Part shown: positions 29,651 through 39,213 of the stretch, piece by piece
How positions within the stretch are numbered: position 1 is the stretch's first letter
Layout of the letters: every line of letters begins with the position of its first letter
Assembly: GCF_000768065.1 (NCBI RefSeq)
Contig: NZ_JRKM01000001.1
Span: 2,480,001 to 2,544,000 of the forward strand
Origin: Aquabacterium sp. NJ1
Lineage (GTDB): Bacteria; Pseudomonadota; Gammaproteobacteria; Burkholderiales; Burkholderiaceae_C
Direction of reading: 5' to 3'
Length of the DNA stretch: 64,000 nt
Position numbers and translations under genes: made by a program
Notes under the pieces: model-generated
Databases searched by the model: none
What the model was told of the DNA's origin: nothing
The model's input: only the letters and a program-made list of their open reading frames with translations

Positions 29651-32600
29651 TCAGAAGGCCGCGCAGTTGCCGTCGGCCTGCACGCCCGAGCAGTTGCTCA
29701 GCTGGGCACCACGGCGCACCTTGGTCCACTCCAGCGACAGCGGCTCGGCCTCACCCGAACCCGTGGTGACCGCGGCCAGTGTGTTGGCTGGCGTGCACAA
29801 CTGCGGCCGTGAGAACTGGCCGTGCAGGTAGACGTCGGTGCGCAACTCGTTGAGGGCGTCAACGGACTCGAAGGGCAGCTTGGGGCGCTGATCGGGCGGG
29901 ATATAGGGCTGCTCGTTGCGGTTGAACGTGTAGTTGATCGCCAGCGGCACGAAGGCATTGGTGGCGGTGTCGCCCGTGTTCACGCTGTAGCCCATGGCCG
30001 TGGCCGACGTCGTCGACTGCGGCAGGGACTGCGCGTTGATCTGCGGCGCCAGCACCCCGTTGTTGTAGATGGCACTGCCAATCTGGTTGCCCGGGTTGTT
30101 CAACTGCACATTGCTGCCGGGCGCCCCGATCACCTGCAGCGCCGCCACGTTGATCGGGCCGCTCTGGGTGATGTCGCCGGCCGTGGCCAGGGTCAGGTTC
30201 AGCGCCGGGTTCGCGCCCGTCTGGGCGCCCAGGTCGATGCCGCCAGGTGCCGGCGCCACAGCCGCGGCGGTCTTGTTGCCAGCGGCACTGCCACTGGCCG
30301 AGGCGCTGGATGGCTCGTTCTGGTTCTGCAGTGTCACCTTGCCCGCACCGTTAAGGGCGCCGTCTTCCACGCTGATCTGGCCAGCGTGGGCGTTCGAGCC
30401 GATCACGGTGATGGCCCCCGCCGAGACGCCGGGATTGACGCTGGCGTTGAACCAGGCCGGGTTCACGATGAAGTTGGTCGGGATGCTGCCTGCACCCGTG
30501 CCCACACGGATGGCGGTGGCCGTGGCCTCGGTGAGCTTGCCGTCCGCGCTCACGCCGGCCGGCCGGAAGTTGAGTCGGCCAATGGTGTTGAAGGTGGGGG
30601 TTCCCAGGTTCAGGGCCCGCGTGGCGCTCGCATCGGCGCTGGCGCCAATCACGATATCGGCGCTCGATGTGATCGGGTCGATGCCGCCCGGCCCGAGGCC
30701 ATACACCTGGATGCCAGGCTGGCCGCTGTCAACCTGGATGCCCGCCCCCGCCGAACCACCGGACTGGCCCACGATGGTGATCTGCTGCCCGGGGTTGGCC
30801 TCGCTGGTGGTGATCAGCAGGTCGTTGGCGCGCACACCATAGGCGTCGACACCGGTCACGGCGGCACCGGCATCACGCACACCACGCCCCAGAATGCGCA
30901 CGGAGCCCTGGCCGGCATTGAGGGTCACCCCCGCACCAATGTCCACGCCAATGGGTTGCTCCCTGAACGGGACCGTGCGGCCACCTTCGGACACCCCGCG
31001 GATGTCGATGATGCCCTTGTCGGTGCTGATGGTGGTGTTGGCCAGGCTCACGCCGGCCACCGAGGTGCTGTTGCCCAAAATGGTGACGTTGCCGGCATCG
31101 ATGGTGGTCCCGCCGCCAATGGCCACGCCGATCTGGCTGGCCACGGTGGTGTCGGCGCTGACGCTGTCACCCGCCACACCGCCCGAGCCCTTGACGAGCA
31201 CATCACCCCGCACGGTCTTGCCTGTGCTGTCCGTGCCGATGGTGCTGATCACCGTGCCATTGATGGACACGCCCGGGTTGTCATTGACGAGTGTTGTCCC
31301 GGCTGTGGCCGGACTCACGGCGCCCATCAGGTTGAGGTTGCCACCGTTGGTCTGGATGGCGATGCCGCCTTCGGGCGCCACCTCCAGGCCCTGCCTGGTG
31401 TCCGCGGCCCGGCTCGCGCCATCGAGGATCACGCTGCCCTTGCCCACGCCATAGGCGTCGGCCACCAGCGATACGTCGAGCTTGCCGGCGGTCGACGTCA
31501 CCGTCGCGCCCCCTTGCACGACCAGGTCACTGCCCGACTGCAGGTAGAGGCGGTTGCCACCCAGGCCTTCGCTTTGCACGATCCGCGCGCCGGATCGAAC
31601 GGTCAGGGTATCGCTGACCACCGTTTTGCGCGCTTGCGTCTGAGACGAGAGTTCGGGCGGATAGCTGGTCGAAATGCCCACGCTGCCACCGCTGTTGAGC
31701 ACCGCGTTGATGTCGGTATCGGCGATGTAGGTCTCGGACGCCGCACTGCCATTGCCGCGGCCAATGGTCAGCGAGGGCGAATACACGGACCAGATGCCGC
31801 CCACGGCACCCGCCGCACGCGCCCCCACCAGAATGTTGGCGCCGCCCAGATCCGCGTCGCGCACACTCACATAGGTGCCCGAGGTCTCCACGGCGCCGCC
31901 GTCGCCGCCATTGAGACCACCGCGTGCTTGCAAGGTGCCATACACGCGCAGCTCGCCACGGTGCAAGTTGCTGTTGATCTCGTCAACGGTGAAGCCATCC
32001 AGCGTGGACAGCTTGATGGTGCCGCCCTTGCCATCGTCCGTGGCGTCTGCGGACAGCGTTGCACCGCGCCGAACCTGAATCTGGTTCGGGGACTGGCTTT
32101 CGGTGGCCCCCACATTGTTGAGCGTGATGGTGCCGCCGCCTGACGGACCTTCCGCCAGCAACTGCGTGGCAGGCAGCGGCTCATCCGGGTTCAGGTTGGT
32201 GGAGATGTTGGGGCCCACGATCACATTGGCCGCCGACATCACGATGCTGCCGGCCGTCGAGCGCGCATCCTTGGCGCTGACGTCGATGGTGCCAGAGTTG
32301 AAAGCACCAGCGCGGTCGCCTTCGGCCTTGAGCGTGACCGTGCCCTGACCACCGTTGCTGCCATTGGCGCGGATCGTGCCCGCATTCATGACGCCCGCCA
32401 CGGGGAAATCCGTGACCAGCGTGCTGAGCCCTGTCGGGTCACCAAACACATTGCCGCCCTGCCCATTGCCCTTGGTCTGCAAGGTCACGGTGCCGTTGGG
32501 CGCATCGATCGTGCCGCTCACGGCGTTGACCACCGAGCGGCCCGTGGCGTCCTGGAACTGGTCGGGCACCGAGGCGTCGGCCACAGAGGCGAGCTTGATG

Positions 32601-33382
32601 TAGCCACTGTCGCCGATGTCAGCCTCGACCGTGGCACCAGCCACAAGGGTGATGTCGCCACCCGAGCCCACCGAGATGCCGCCGGCATTGCGCACACCAC
32701 GGTCACCGATCAGCATCACGCCGCCGCCATCCGTGGCGGTGAGCGTGGCGCCTTTCTCGATCTCAACCACCGGGCTGCCGTACGAACCATAGCCATAACC
32801 GGATGCACCCGCGGAGAACACCACGTGGGTGTCGGCAAACAGCTTGGCGTAGTTGTTCTCGACGTAATCGGAGCGCAGGTCCAGGGCTGACATGACCAGG
32901 CTGGATGCGCTCACGCTGCCTGTGGCGCCCACGTAGATGCCGTTGGAATTGATCACGAACAGGCGGTCATTGGCCGTGATGCGGCCGTAGATGTAGCTCG
33001 GGTCCTGGCCCAGGGAGCGCAACACCGTCAGCGAGCTGGCATTGGGCGCAACCACATCGACCCAGGCGTTGCTGCCCACGCTCAGGCTGGACGTCTGAAA
33101 CTGGCCGTTGGCGCTGCTCGACCCGACCTCGACCACACCCCTGGCACTGGTCTGGTTGATCGTGAGCTTGGCCACACCGCTGGCCGTGGTGGACACGCTG
33201 GAAGTGATGTCACCGTAGGTGTTGCCCACATTGGGCAAGGTGTTGGCGTCGATGGTGCGCGAGGGCAACGCCACCTGCGCCAGCGTCGCGGACGCGTAGC
33301 CCGCTGCGCACAAGGCGATCATCAGAGGACGCAGGCGAACAAGGGCCCGGCTGCGGTGCTTGGAAGAAGAAAGAGTCTGCAT
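29651..33382 (-). CDS. Filamentous-haemagglutinin-type exoprotein, TpsA
   Basis: Encodes about 1243 residues. A long signal peptide (about 1-36, basic then hydrophobic, ALCAAGYASATLAQ) is followed by the two-partner secretion (TPS) domain to about 280, with the hallmark VINSNGIYVG in place of the usual NPNG. The rest is repetitive beta-helix sequence rich in Gly, Ala, Thr and Asn (repeated VTLQ, GGTI, GVSIGGG-like steps). The C-terminus has a Cys-containing tail, CSGVQADGNCAAF. It would be exported by Sec and threaded through the TpsB pore to the cell surface, where such proteins act in adhesion, biofilm or contact killing. No CDI-type toxin motif is seen at the end. GAGG 6 bases before the ATG at 33382 favours it over the ATG at 33394. 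Confidence 0.88.
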   Translation of the reverse strand: MQTLSSSKHRSRALVRLRPLMIALCAAGYASATLAQVALPSRTIDANTLPNVGNTYGDITSSVSTTASGVAKLTINQTSARGVVEVGSSSANGQFQTSSLSVGSNAWVDVVAPNASSLTVLRSLGQDPSYIYGRITANDRLFVINSNGIYVGATGSVSASSLVMSALDLRSDYVENNYAKLFADTHVVFSAGASGYGYGSYGSPVVEIEKGATLTATDGGGVMLIGDRGVRNAGGISVGSGGDITLVAGATVEADIGDSGYIKLASVADASVPDQFQDATGRSVVNAVSGTIDAPNGTVTLQTKGNGQGGNVFGDPTGLSTLVTDFPVAGVMNAGTIRANGSNGGQGTVTLKAEGDRAGAFNSGTIDVSAKDARSTAGSIVMSAANVIVGPNISTNLNPDEPLPATQLLAEGPSGGGTITLNNVGATESQSPNQIQVRRGATLSADATDDGKGGTIKLSTLDGFTVDEINSNLHRGELRVYGTLQARGGLNGGDGGAVETSGTYVSVRDADLGGANILVGARAAGAVGGIWSVYSPSLTIGRGNGSAASETYIADTDINAVLNSGGSVGISTSYPPELSSQTQARKTVVSDTLTVRSGARIVQSEGLGGNRLYLQSGSDLVVQGGATVTSTAGKLDVSLVADAYGVGKGSVILDGASRAADTRQGLEVAPEGGIAIQTNGGNLNLMGAVSPATAGTTLVNDNPGVSINGTVISTIGTDSTGKTVRGDVLVKGSGGVAGDSVSADTTVASQIGVAIGGGTTIDAGNVTILGNSTSVAGVSLANTTISTDKGIIDIRGVSEGGRTVPFREQPIGVDIGAGVTLNAGQGSVRILGRGVRDAGAAVTGVDAYGVRANDLLITTSEANPGQQITIVGQSGGSAGAGIQVDSGQPGIQVYGLGPGGIDPITSSADIVIGASADASATRALNLGTPTFNTIGRLNFRPAGVSADGKLTEATATAIRVGTGAGSIPTNFIVNPAWFNASVNPGVSAGAITVIGSNAHAGQISVEDGALNGAGKVTLQNQNEPSSASASGSAAGNKTAAAVAPAPGGIDLGAQTGANPALNLTLATAGDITQSGPINVAALQVIGAPGSNVQLNNPGNQIGSAIYNNGVLAPQINAQSLPQSTTSATAMGYSVNTGDTATNAFVPLAINYTFNRNEQPYIPPDQRPKLPFESVDALNELRTDVYLHGQFSRPQLCTPANTLAAVTTGSGEAEPLSLEWTKVRRGAQLSNCSGVQADGNCAAF

Positions 33383-33397
33383 CACGAGCCTCATGGA

Positions 33398-35113
33398 TCA
33401 GAAGGCGTGCTGGGCTTGCACGAACACACGAACCTTGTCGTTGCCCGGCTCGGTTTCAACGGGGCGCGTGCCGCGCCAGGCCACGGTGGCCTTGATGGTG
33501 GCGATGTCGGGATAAGTGAGCGCGACACCCAGGCCCGAACCACGCAGCTGGATATCGTTGCTGCTGAAGTTGACCGGTGTGGTGTCGCGTTCGCGGCGGC
33601 CCTTGGCCCAGTCATACAAGGCGAACACCGTCCAGTTGGGATTCAGCCAGTAACGCAATTCGCTGGTGAACAAGGTGGCTTCGTCAGACGCGCCTTCCGA
33701 GCCCGGATAGGCGCGCACGCCACGCGGCCCACCCAGGGACATCTTCTCGGCCGGGTCCAGGTTGCGCGAAGCGAGTTGCTGGCTCACGCTGGCATACAGC
33801 GACACCTTGCGGGCCAGGGCCTGCAGGCGCGAGTACTGCAGCTCGACCTTGCCAAAGGCGCCGGCATGGCCCAGGTCACCCAGGTCTGCGTCGTTCTGCT
33901 GGTCTTCTACGGAGTTCAGGCGCAGACGGCCCCAGTGGAACTGGGCCGAAGCACCGTTGAAGCCACCGCCCATGAAGCCGTCACGGGACTCCATGTTCAA
34001 GCCGGCCACGGCGCTGCGCACATGCTTGCTGTACACCTGATCGCCCAGTGGGTCCAATGTGAGGTGATCGCGCATGTACTTTTCGTCATAGCCCAGGCGG
34101 GCCATCACGGTGCGGTTACGCGCACGCACCAGGGGGTAGCTGAGGTTGACCTCGGCCACATCGGCCTCGCCATAAGGGTTCAGGTACGCGAACTCGCCGC
34201 GCAGCGCGTAGTTGACCTGCGCATACGCCACCGACAGACGCGCGGGCGTGTAGCCCACGGGCAGCTCATACGCGATGCGCCCGACCTTGACACCCCCACC
34301 CGAGCTCTGGATCGTCTGCAGGTCGATGTTGTCGCCGATCTTCAAGGGGTTGTTGAAGCGCAGCAGGCCCGTGACACGCCAGCGACCGGCGTAGGTCACG
34401 CCCTGGTTGTCCACGGCCAGGGAGGCATCCCAGCTGCGGCGCGGCGTCACCTGGATGGCCAGGTTGTAGGCGCCTTCGTCACCCGAGGGCGACAAGGTGG
34501 CCTTGGCCTGCACGCCGGGGCTGTCGTTGAGCGCGAACATGACGCGCTCCAGCGACTGGGTGTTGAGCAGACGGCCCGAGCCCAGGCAGAAGGTGTTGAG
34601 CAGGCCACGCACACGCGCTTCGCTCAGCGGCGCATCGGGGCCCAGCGGCACCTGGATGCGGGCCAGCCTGGGCTCGACCACCTCGACCTTGAGCACGCCC
34701 TGGCTGACGTCCTGCGTGGGGAAACCGATGGAGGCCAGACCCAGGCCGGCGTCTTCATAACGTTTGCGCAGGGCCCCGATCAAGGCAGACAGATCGGCCT
34801 CGCCCAGGGTCTTGCCCACATAAGGATCGGCCAGCTGCGACAACTGCTGCGGCGTGAAGGCCGTGGCGCCATGGACTTCGAAGCGGCGCAGCACGAAGCT
34901 GACCGCAGGCGCCTTGTCGACCGGTGCGGCGGCGTCCAGCGGGGCCACATTGGGCAGGGCCGGCATGGCGCTGGGCTCGGTGGGCACATCACGCAGGATG
35001 TCGCCTGCGCGGGGTGCCGGGGCGGCCGAAGCCACCTGGGCCTGCGCGCTACCCAGGGGCATCAGCGCGGCCAGCAGGGCCAGCGGGACAAGAGATACGG
35101 CTGCACGTGACAT
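33398..35113 (-). CDS. TpsB outer membrane transporter (ShlB/FhaC/HecB family)
   Basis: Encodes 571 residues. After a signal peptide (about 1-25, ending AQA) and a Pro/Ala-rich linker comes a POTRA-type domain (about 70-160: FVLRRFEVHGATAFTPQQL, YVGKTLGEADLSALI, GVLKVEVVEPRL). A 16-strand barrel follows and ends with a C-terminal Phe (AQHAF), as needed for BAM-dependent insertion. Motifs GGPRGVRAYP and GFMGGGFNG fit the family; the former is the conserved loop-6 region with its Arg. It exports the TpsA protein encoded 3-15 bases downstream. The start lies one base after the CHAT gene stop. Confidence 0.93.
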   Translation of the reverse strand: MSRAAVSLVPLALLAALMPLGSAQAQVASAAPAPRAGDILRDVPTEPSAMPALPNVAPLDAAAPVDKAPAVSFVLRRFEVHGATAFTPQQLSQLADPYVGKTLGEADLSALIGALRKRYEDAGLGLASIGFPTQDVSQGVLKVEVVEPRLARIQVPLGPDAPLSEARVRGLLNTFCLGSGRLLNTQSLERVMFALNDSPGVQAKATLSPSGDEGAYNLAIQVTPRRSWDASLAVDNQGVTYAGRWRVTGLLRFNNPLKIGDNIDLQTIQSSGGGVKVGRIAYELPVGYTPARLSVAYAQVNYALRGEFAYLNPYGEADVAEVNLSYPLVRARNRTVMARLGYDEKYMRDHLTLDPLGDQVYSKHVRSAVAGLNMESRDGFMGGGFNGASAQFHWGRLRLNSVEDQQNDADLGDLGHAGAFGKVELQYSRLQALARKVSLYASVSQQLASRNLDPAEKMSLGGPRGVRAYPGSEGASDEATLFTSELRYWLNPNWTVFALYDWAKGRRERDTTPVNFSSNDIQLRGSGLGVALTYPDIATIKATVAWRGTRPVETEPGNDKVRVFVQAQHAF

Positions 35114-35114
35114 C

Positions 35115-37250
35115 TCAGCTTCCTAGTTGCATGCGGCCATTGCCGATCACGTTGAAGGGGGCCCAGAAGAAGGGATGGGCAAAGCGGCTGCGCTTTTGCA
35201 CCTCGACCTGCGCGGTACGCATGGCGTCCATCAGGTCGGCGCCTTCGCTCATGGATTGGTACATGCGCGTCATCAGCGCTTCGGTGGAGTCGTCGGCCAC
35301 CGGCCACAGCGAGGCGACCATGCTGCTGGCCCCGGCGGACAGGAAGGAGCGGGTGAAGCCCACGATCTCGTCGCCCTTGAGCACTTTGCCCAGGCCGCTT
35401 TCGCAGGCCGACAGGGTGACCAGGCTCACGCTGTGCATGTCCAGGCCGTAGACCTCGCGCGCTTCGAGCAGGCCGCGGTCCTGGCCATCATTGGCCAGCA
35501 GGATCTTGGAAAACAGCGGGTCCACGTCGTCGACCTCGGCGTGCGCCGCCACGTGCAGCACGGCCGACTGGTTGGCGCGCAGCTTGAAGGTCATCTTGGT
35601 GGCATCACGCTGCACATAGACCTGCTTTTGCTTGAACAGCGCAGACACCTCGTTGACCTCGCGCTCGGCACCCGGCAGGGGCACGTTTTCTTGCGTGGCG
35701 GGGTTGCCGAAGGCCAGCAAGGCGCTGACCGTCTTGCTGGGGCGCGACCAGAGCTGACCGCCCACCGAGGCCGAGGGCCACACGGCCACGGCGGTGCGGG
35801 CGATCAGGTAACCCTGGCCGTCATACAAGGCCTGGAAAGGCAGGTAGTGCAGCGGCCCGTGGGGTACGACGAACAGGCGCGTGGTGGCGTTGGGGCCTTC
35901 ACCCAGCTTCACGCCGCCCATCAGCTGCTTGTAGAGCAGCTGGCCCTGCGCCTCGACATCGCGCTTGCGCTCGATGATGCTGCGGCGGAAGTCGTCCACC
36001 TCGCGGGCCAGGGTGGCCTGCGGCAGCGCGAGCACATGGCCTTCGAAGCTGTTGGCCCGGATCATCCAGACCACGAGCTGGTCGCCCACGGCATGGAATT
36101 CGAGCACGCCTTCATCGGGGCGCAGCAGGCCTTGCAGCTGAGACAGCGACAGGCGGCCGCCCAGGGCGTCATTGGCACGGCCCCGCACCGAGTCCAGCAA
36201 CTGGCGCGAGCGCGAGTCTTCAGACAGGTTCCAGGCGGTGACGAAGTCCTTCTGCTCGACCGCCAGGGCCAGCGCCTGGTCGTAGACGGCCTGCATGTCA
36301 CCAAACAGGCCGGTGCGGAACTCCTCGCTGCGGAATTTGGCGCGCAGGCCGTTGGCCAGGGTGGTGGCCTTCAGGAAGGCGGCCAGCGCCTGGGGCTTGT
36401 CACCGCGCTTGAGCTGCACCCGGCCCACGCCCACCAGGGCCCACAGGCGCTGGTATTCGGAGTCGGCCGTCTGGTCGCCGGTGGCGATCTGGTCGTACAC
36501 CGCCAGGGCGGCTTCAGGCTGGTCGTCAGCCAGCAGGGCGGCGGCGCGGCTGCGCAGGTAGAAGCTGCCCAGCGCGGTGCGGGCCTCTGGGCCGATGGCG
36601 TCGAGCTGCTGCAAGGCCGGCTTGGGCTGGCCGGATGCGTTGAGCGCGTTGGCCAGGGACACCAGCACCTGCGGGCGATAGCGCTCGCTGGCCGTTTTCA
36701 AGGCGTCGTGGTACTCGGTGATGGCCTGAGCCTGGTTGCCACGGCTCGCGGCCACATCACCCAGGATCTTGTGCGCGGGCGCCAGCACCTGCTCGGGGCT
36801 GGCACCAGGGAACAACAGGGCACTGCGGGCGTACTGCTCGGCTTCATCGATCTTGCCGGCGTACAGGTAGGCCATGGCCAGATCGCGGTGGGCCAGGGCC
36901 TGCAACTCAGGTTTCTTGTCGCGCTCGCCCAGGAACAGGGCCTTGCTCGCCGCGCGGATGCTCTGGCGGAATTCGCCTTGCTCGGCCAGGCTGGTAGCCT
37001 GCCCACAGTAGGCATAACCGTCGAGCTTGATGACATCGCGGTCCAGCAGGGCCTGGCCTTCGTTGACGAGGGTACGCGGCTGGGTGGCCTCGCGCACGCG
37101 CTGCAGGGCCAGGGCCGTCTGGCGGCCTTCGGCGTCCGTGCCGGGCTGGGCGCTGGCAACCCCGCCGGCCAGTGTCATCACAGCCAGCATCAGGGTGGAC
37201 AGGAGGCCTGCGGGCCGCCTGGCAGATTCAAACAGTGTTCGCCGCGGCAT
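35115..37250 (-). CDS. Exported TPR-CHAT protein (caspase-like fold)
   Basis: Encodes 711 residues. The ATG at 37250 has GAGGGGAG ending 5 bases upstream, so it is preferred over the ATG seven codons earlier. A signal peptide covers about 1-33 (LSTLMLAVMTLAGGVASAQ). TPR-like helices run to about 350, and a C-terminal CHAT domain (about 400-705) follows. The CHAT catalytic dyad is intact: VLHVAAHAEVDD (His about 570) and VTLSACESGLG (Cys about 616). CHAT domains are caspase/separase relatives and may be proteases. The gene is coupled to tpsB and tpsA, a combination seen in other bacteria, where the CHAT protein is thought to act in the periplasm on the exoprotein or its pathway. The real substrate is unknown. 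Two palindromes and a candidate promoter precede it. Confidence 0.88.
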   Translation of the reverse strand: MPRRTLFESARRPAGLLSTLMLAVMTLAGGVASAQPGTDAEGRQTALALQRVREATQPRTLVNEGQALLDRDVIKLDGYAYCGQATSLAEQGEFRQSIRAASKALFLGERDKKPELQALAHRDLAMAYLYAGKIDEAEQYARSALLFPGASPEQVLAPAHKILGDVAASRGNQAQAITEYHDALKTASERYRPQVLVSLANALNASGQPKPALQQLDAIGPEARTALGSFYLRSRAAALLADDQPEAALAVYDQIATGDQTADSEYQRLWALVGVGRVQLKRGDKPQALAAFLKATTLANGLRAKFRSEEFRTGLFGDMQAVYDQALALAVEQKDFVTAWNLSEDSRSRQLLDSVRGRANDALGGRLSLSQLQGLLRPDEGVLEFHAVGDQLVVWMIRANSFEGHVLALPQATLAREVDDFRRSIIERKRDVEAQGQLLYKQLMGGVKLGEGPNATTRLFVVPHGPLHYLPFQALYDGQGYLIARTAVAVWPSASVGGQLWSRPSKTVSALLAFGNPATQENVPLPGAEREVNEVSALFKQKQVYVQRDATKMTFKLRANQSAVLHVAAHAEVDDVDPLFSKILLANDGQDRGLLEAREVYGLDMHSVSLVTLSACESGLGKVLKGDEIVGFTRSFLSAGASSMVASLWPVADDSTEALMTRMYQSMSEGADLMDAMRTAQVEVQKRSRFAHPFFWAPFNVIGNGRMQLGS

Positions 37251-37283
37251 CCGGGCTCCCCTCAAAAACACAGCAAATGGCGC

Positions 37284-37345
37284 AGACTATGAAATAGTTC
37301 ACACCCCGGCAAGTGACCTAGGTGACGATCCCCCAAGCCCTAGGG
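37284..37345 (-). promoter_or_regulatory. Candidate CHAT-tpsB-tpsA promoter with two CCTAGG-core palindromes
   Basis: On the minus strand TTGCCG (37312-37307), 17 bases, then TAGTCT (37289-37284) could be the -35 and -10; the start would be near 37277. Two palindromes, ACCTAGGT (37316-37323) and CCCTAGGG (37338-37345), are 22 bp apart centre to centre. They would be centred at about -42.5 and -64.5, on one face of the helix, as expected for an activator. The LuxR-type regulator encoded upstream is the obvious candidate. Confidence 0.42.
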
Positions 37346-37376
37346 GTGGGCCACCCCGGGACCACGGGGTCGCGGC

Positions 37377-39164
37377 TCATGACAGCTGCCGCAACATGGA
37401 AAACAGCTCTTTGGGCAGCACAGGCTTGAACAGCACGCGGTGGCCGCTGTCGTGCACGCGCTTGACCTGCTCCGGCGAGGTGTCGCCCGTGACCAGCACG
37501 GCCGGGATCTGGTAGCCCAGCACATGGCGGATGGCGTTGATGGCCTGCAGGCCGTCCTCGCCATTGCGCAACCTCAGGTCCGACAGCACGGCGTGGATGG
37601 GCTCGGGGTGGTTGGCCGCCAGCAGGCAGGCCTCGTTGATGTTGCTGGCCACCAGCACCTCGTAGTCCCACTCGCGCAGCAACAGGGCCATGGAGTCGCG
37701 GATGGCTTCCTCGTCATCGATGAACAGCAGGGTGCGGGCGTTGCCAATGGGCGAAGGCACCGTTTCGGCTTCCAGGTTCATGCCGTGCAGCGCGTTCAGG
37801 TCGGTCTGCGGCACGGACAGGCGGATCATCGTGCCCTTGCCCACGGTGGAGGCCACGGTCAGCGGATGATCGAGCAGCAGGGCCAGGCGCTTGACGATGG
37901 CCAGGCCCATGCCCAGGCCGCGGTTGCGGTCGCGCTCCGGGTTGTGCAGCTGGTAGAACTCGTCGAACACGCGAGGCAGCTCGGCCTCGGGGATGCCGAT
38001 GCCCGTGTCCCAGACCTCGATGTTGACGTTGGGGCCCGAGTTGCGCGCCACCACCACGATGCCGCCGTCGCGGGTGTACTTGATGGCGTTCTGGATCAGG
38101 TTGCTGAGGATGCGCTCCAGCAGCTGCGGGTCACTGGTGACGTGCTTGCCGCCGGGTTTGAAGCGCAGGTGCAGGCCGGCGCCCTCGGCCTGGCCGGCGA
38201 AGTGCATGTGCAGGCGGCGGAACACATCGCGGATCGGGAAGGACTGCAGCTGCGGCTCCACCACCCCGGCGTCCAGCTTGGAGATGTCCAGCATGGCGTT
38301 GAAGGAGCGGTCCAGCGACTCGATGCAGCGGTTGAGGTTGCTGACCAGCGGCGCCTCGGAGGTGCCGGCCAGGCGCTTTTCCAGCGCGCTGGCAAACAGG
38401 CCCAGCGCGTGCATGGGCTGGCGCAGGTCATGGCTGGCCGAGGCCACGAAGCGGCTCTTTTCCTTGTCGGCCTGGGCGGCCAGCGTCATCTGGTGGCGCA
38501 GCTGGGCCACGAGCTCGGCGTTGTCGAACTGGGCTTTCAGCGCCCGAACCAGCAGGTCGTTCTGCCCGAAGGCAAAAGCCAGGTTCACCCCCAGGTAAGC
38601 CAGCGAGAAGATGGCCAGGGCGTTGTGCAAGGGGGCCTGGTACCACAGCAGCAGCACCGGCAGGGGCAGCAGCAAGGCCAGCAACCAGGCCCACACCGCC
38701 GGGCGATACGCAACGATCGCACCGATGCCGCCCGAGCCCATGCCCAGCATCACCAGCATCATCAGGCAGATGGTGGCCAGGTCATGTGTGGGCAAGACGA
38801 ACAGCGGCGCCGACCCCCAGACCAGGCCCGAGGCCAGCAAACCCGCCATGAAGCGCTGGCGCCACACCGGCATGCGCTGCCAGGCGCGCTCGTCGCGCTG
38901 ATAGGCCCAGCCATTGAAAATGCGCGCAGCCTGGATGAGGTGAACCAGGGCCGCCCAGATCAGCACGCGACCATCCCCGGTGTAGGCCAGGTAGGCCACC
39001 CAGAAGGTCATGGCGGTGACGATGGCGCCCGCCGAGGTGAACCAGTTCGTGCTGTAGAGCGCGTGGATCTGCGCCAGCAGCAGGTCATTACGCTGCTGGC
39101 TGTTGCTCTCGGCGATGAGTTCGGACGCGCTCTGGCCCGCGTCCTGGGCAATGCGGTAGGTCAC
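37377..39164 (-). CDS. Membrane-bound hybrid histidine kinase with C-terminal receiver
   Basis: Encodes 595 residues. Six or so membrane helices fill about 40-200 (for example AIVTAMTFWVAYLAYTG and AWLLALLLPLPVLLLWY). A coiled coil leads to a HisKA domain with SASHDLRQPMHALGLFASAL (phospho-acceptor His about 248) and a HATPase domain with the N box NLIQNAIKYTRD, then WDTGIGIPEAELPRVFDEFY and RGLGMGLAIVKRLA. A receiver domain (about 470-590) has its acceptor Asp in VLSDLRLRNGEDG. The start is GTG at 39164 with no clear Shine-Dalgarno site. The gene follows the response regulator gene by 49 bases and precedes the CHAT-tps operon, which it probably controls with that regulator. Confidence 0.92.
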   Translation of the reverse strand: MTYRIAQDAGQSASELIAESNSQQRNDLLLAQIHALYSTNWFTSAGAIVTAMTFWVAYLAYTGDGRVLIWAALVHLIQAARIFNGWAYQRDERAWQRMPVWRQRFMAGLLASGLVWGSAPLFVLPTHDLATICLMMLVMLGMGSGGIGAIVAYRPAVWAWLLALLLPLPVLLLWYQAPLHNALAIFSLAYLGVNLAFAFGQNDLLVRALKAQFDNAELVAQLRHQMTLAAQADKEKSRFVASASHDLRQPMHALGLFASALEKRLAGTSEAPLVSNLNRCIESLDRSFNAMLDISKLDAGVVEPQLQSFPIRDVFRRLHMHFAGQAEGAGLHLRFKPGGKHVTSDPQLLERILSNLIQNAIKYTRDGGIVVVARNSGPNVNIEVWDTGIGIPEAELPRVFDEFYQLHNPERDRNRGLGMGLAIVKRLALLLDHPLTVASTVGKGTMIRLSVPQTDLNALHGMNLEAETVPSPIGNARTLLFIDDEEAIRDSMALLLREWDYEVLVASNINEACLLAANHPEPIHAVLSDLRLRNGEDGLQAINAIRHVLGYQIPAVLVTGDTSPEQVKRVHDSGHRVLFKPVLPKELFSMLRQLS

Positions 39165-39213
39165 GCGGGGGCCGCCGTGGTCAGCAAGACATCAGCGCTG
39201 CTTCAGCACCACA

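Noticed and set aside
29822..32143. A 773-residue plus-strand open frame opposite tpsA
   Set aside because: It arises from the repetitive codons of the exoprotein gene on the other strand and has no family likeness.
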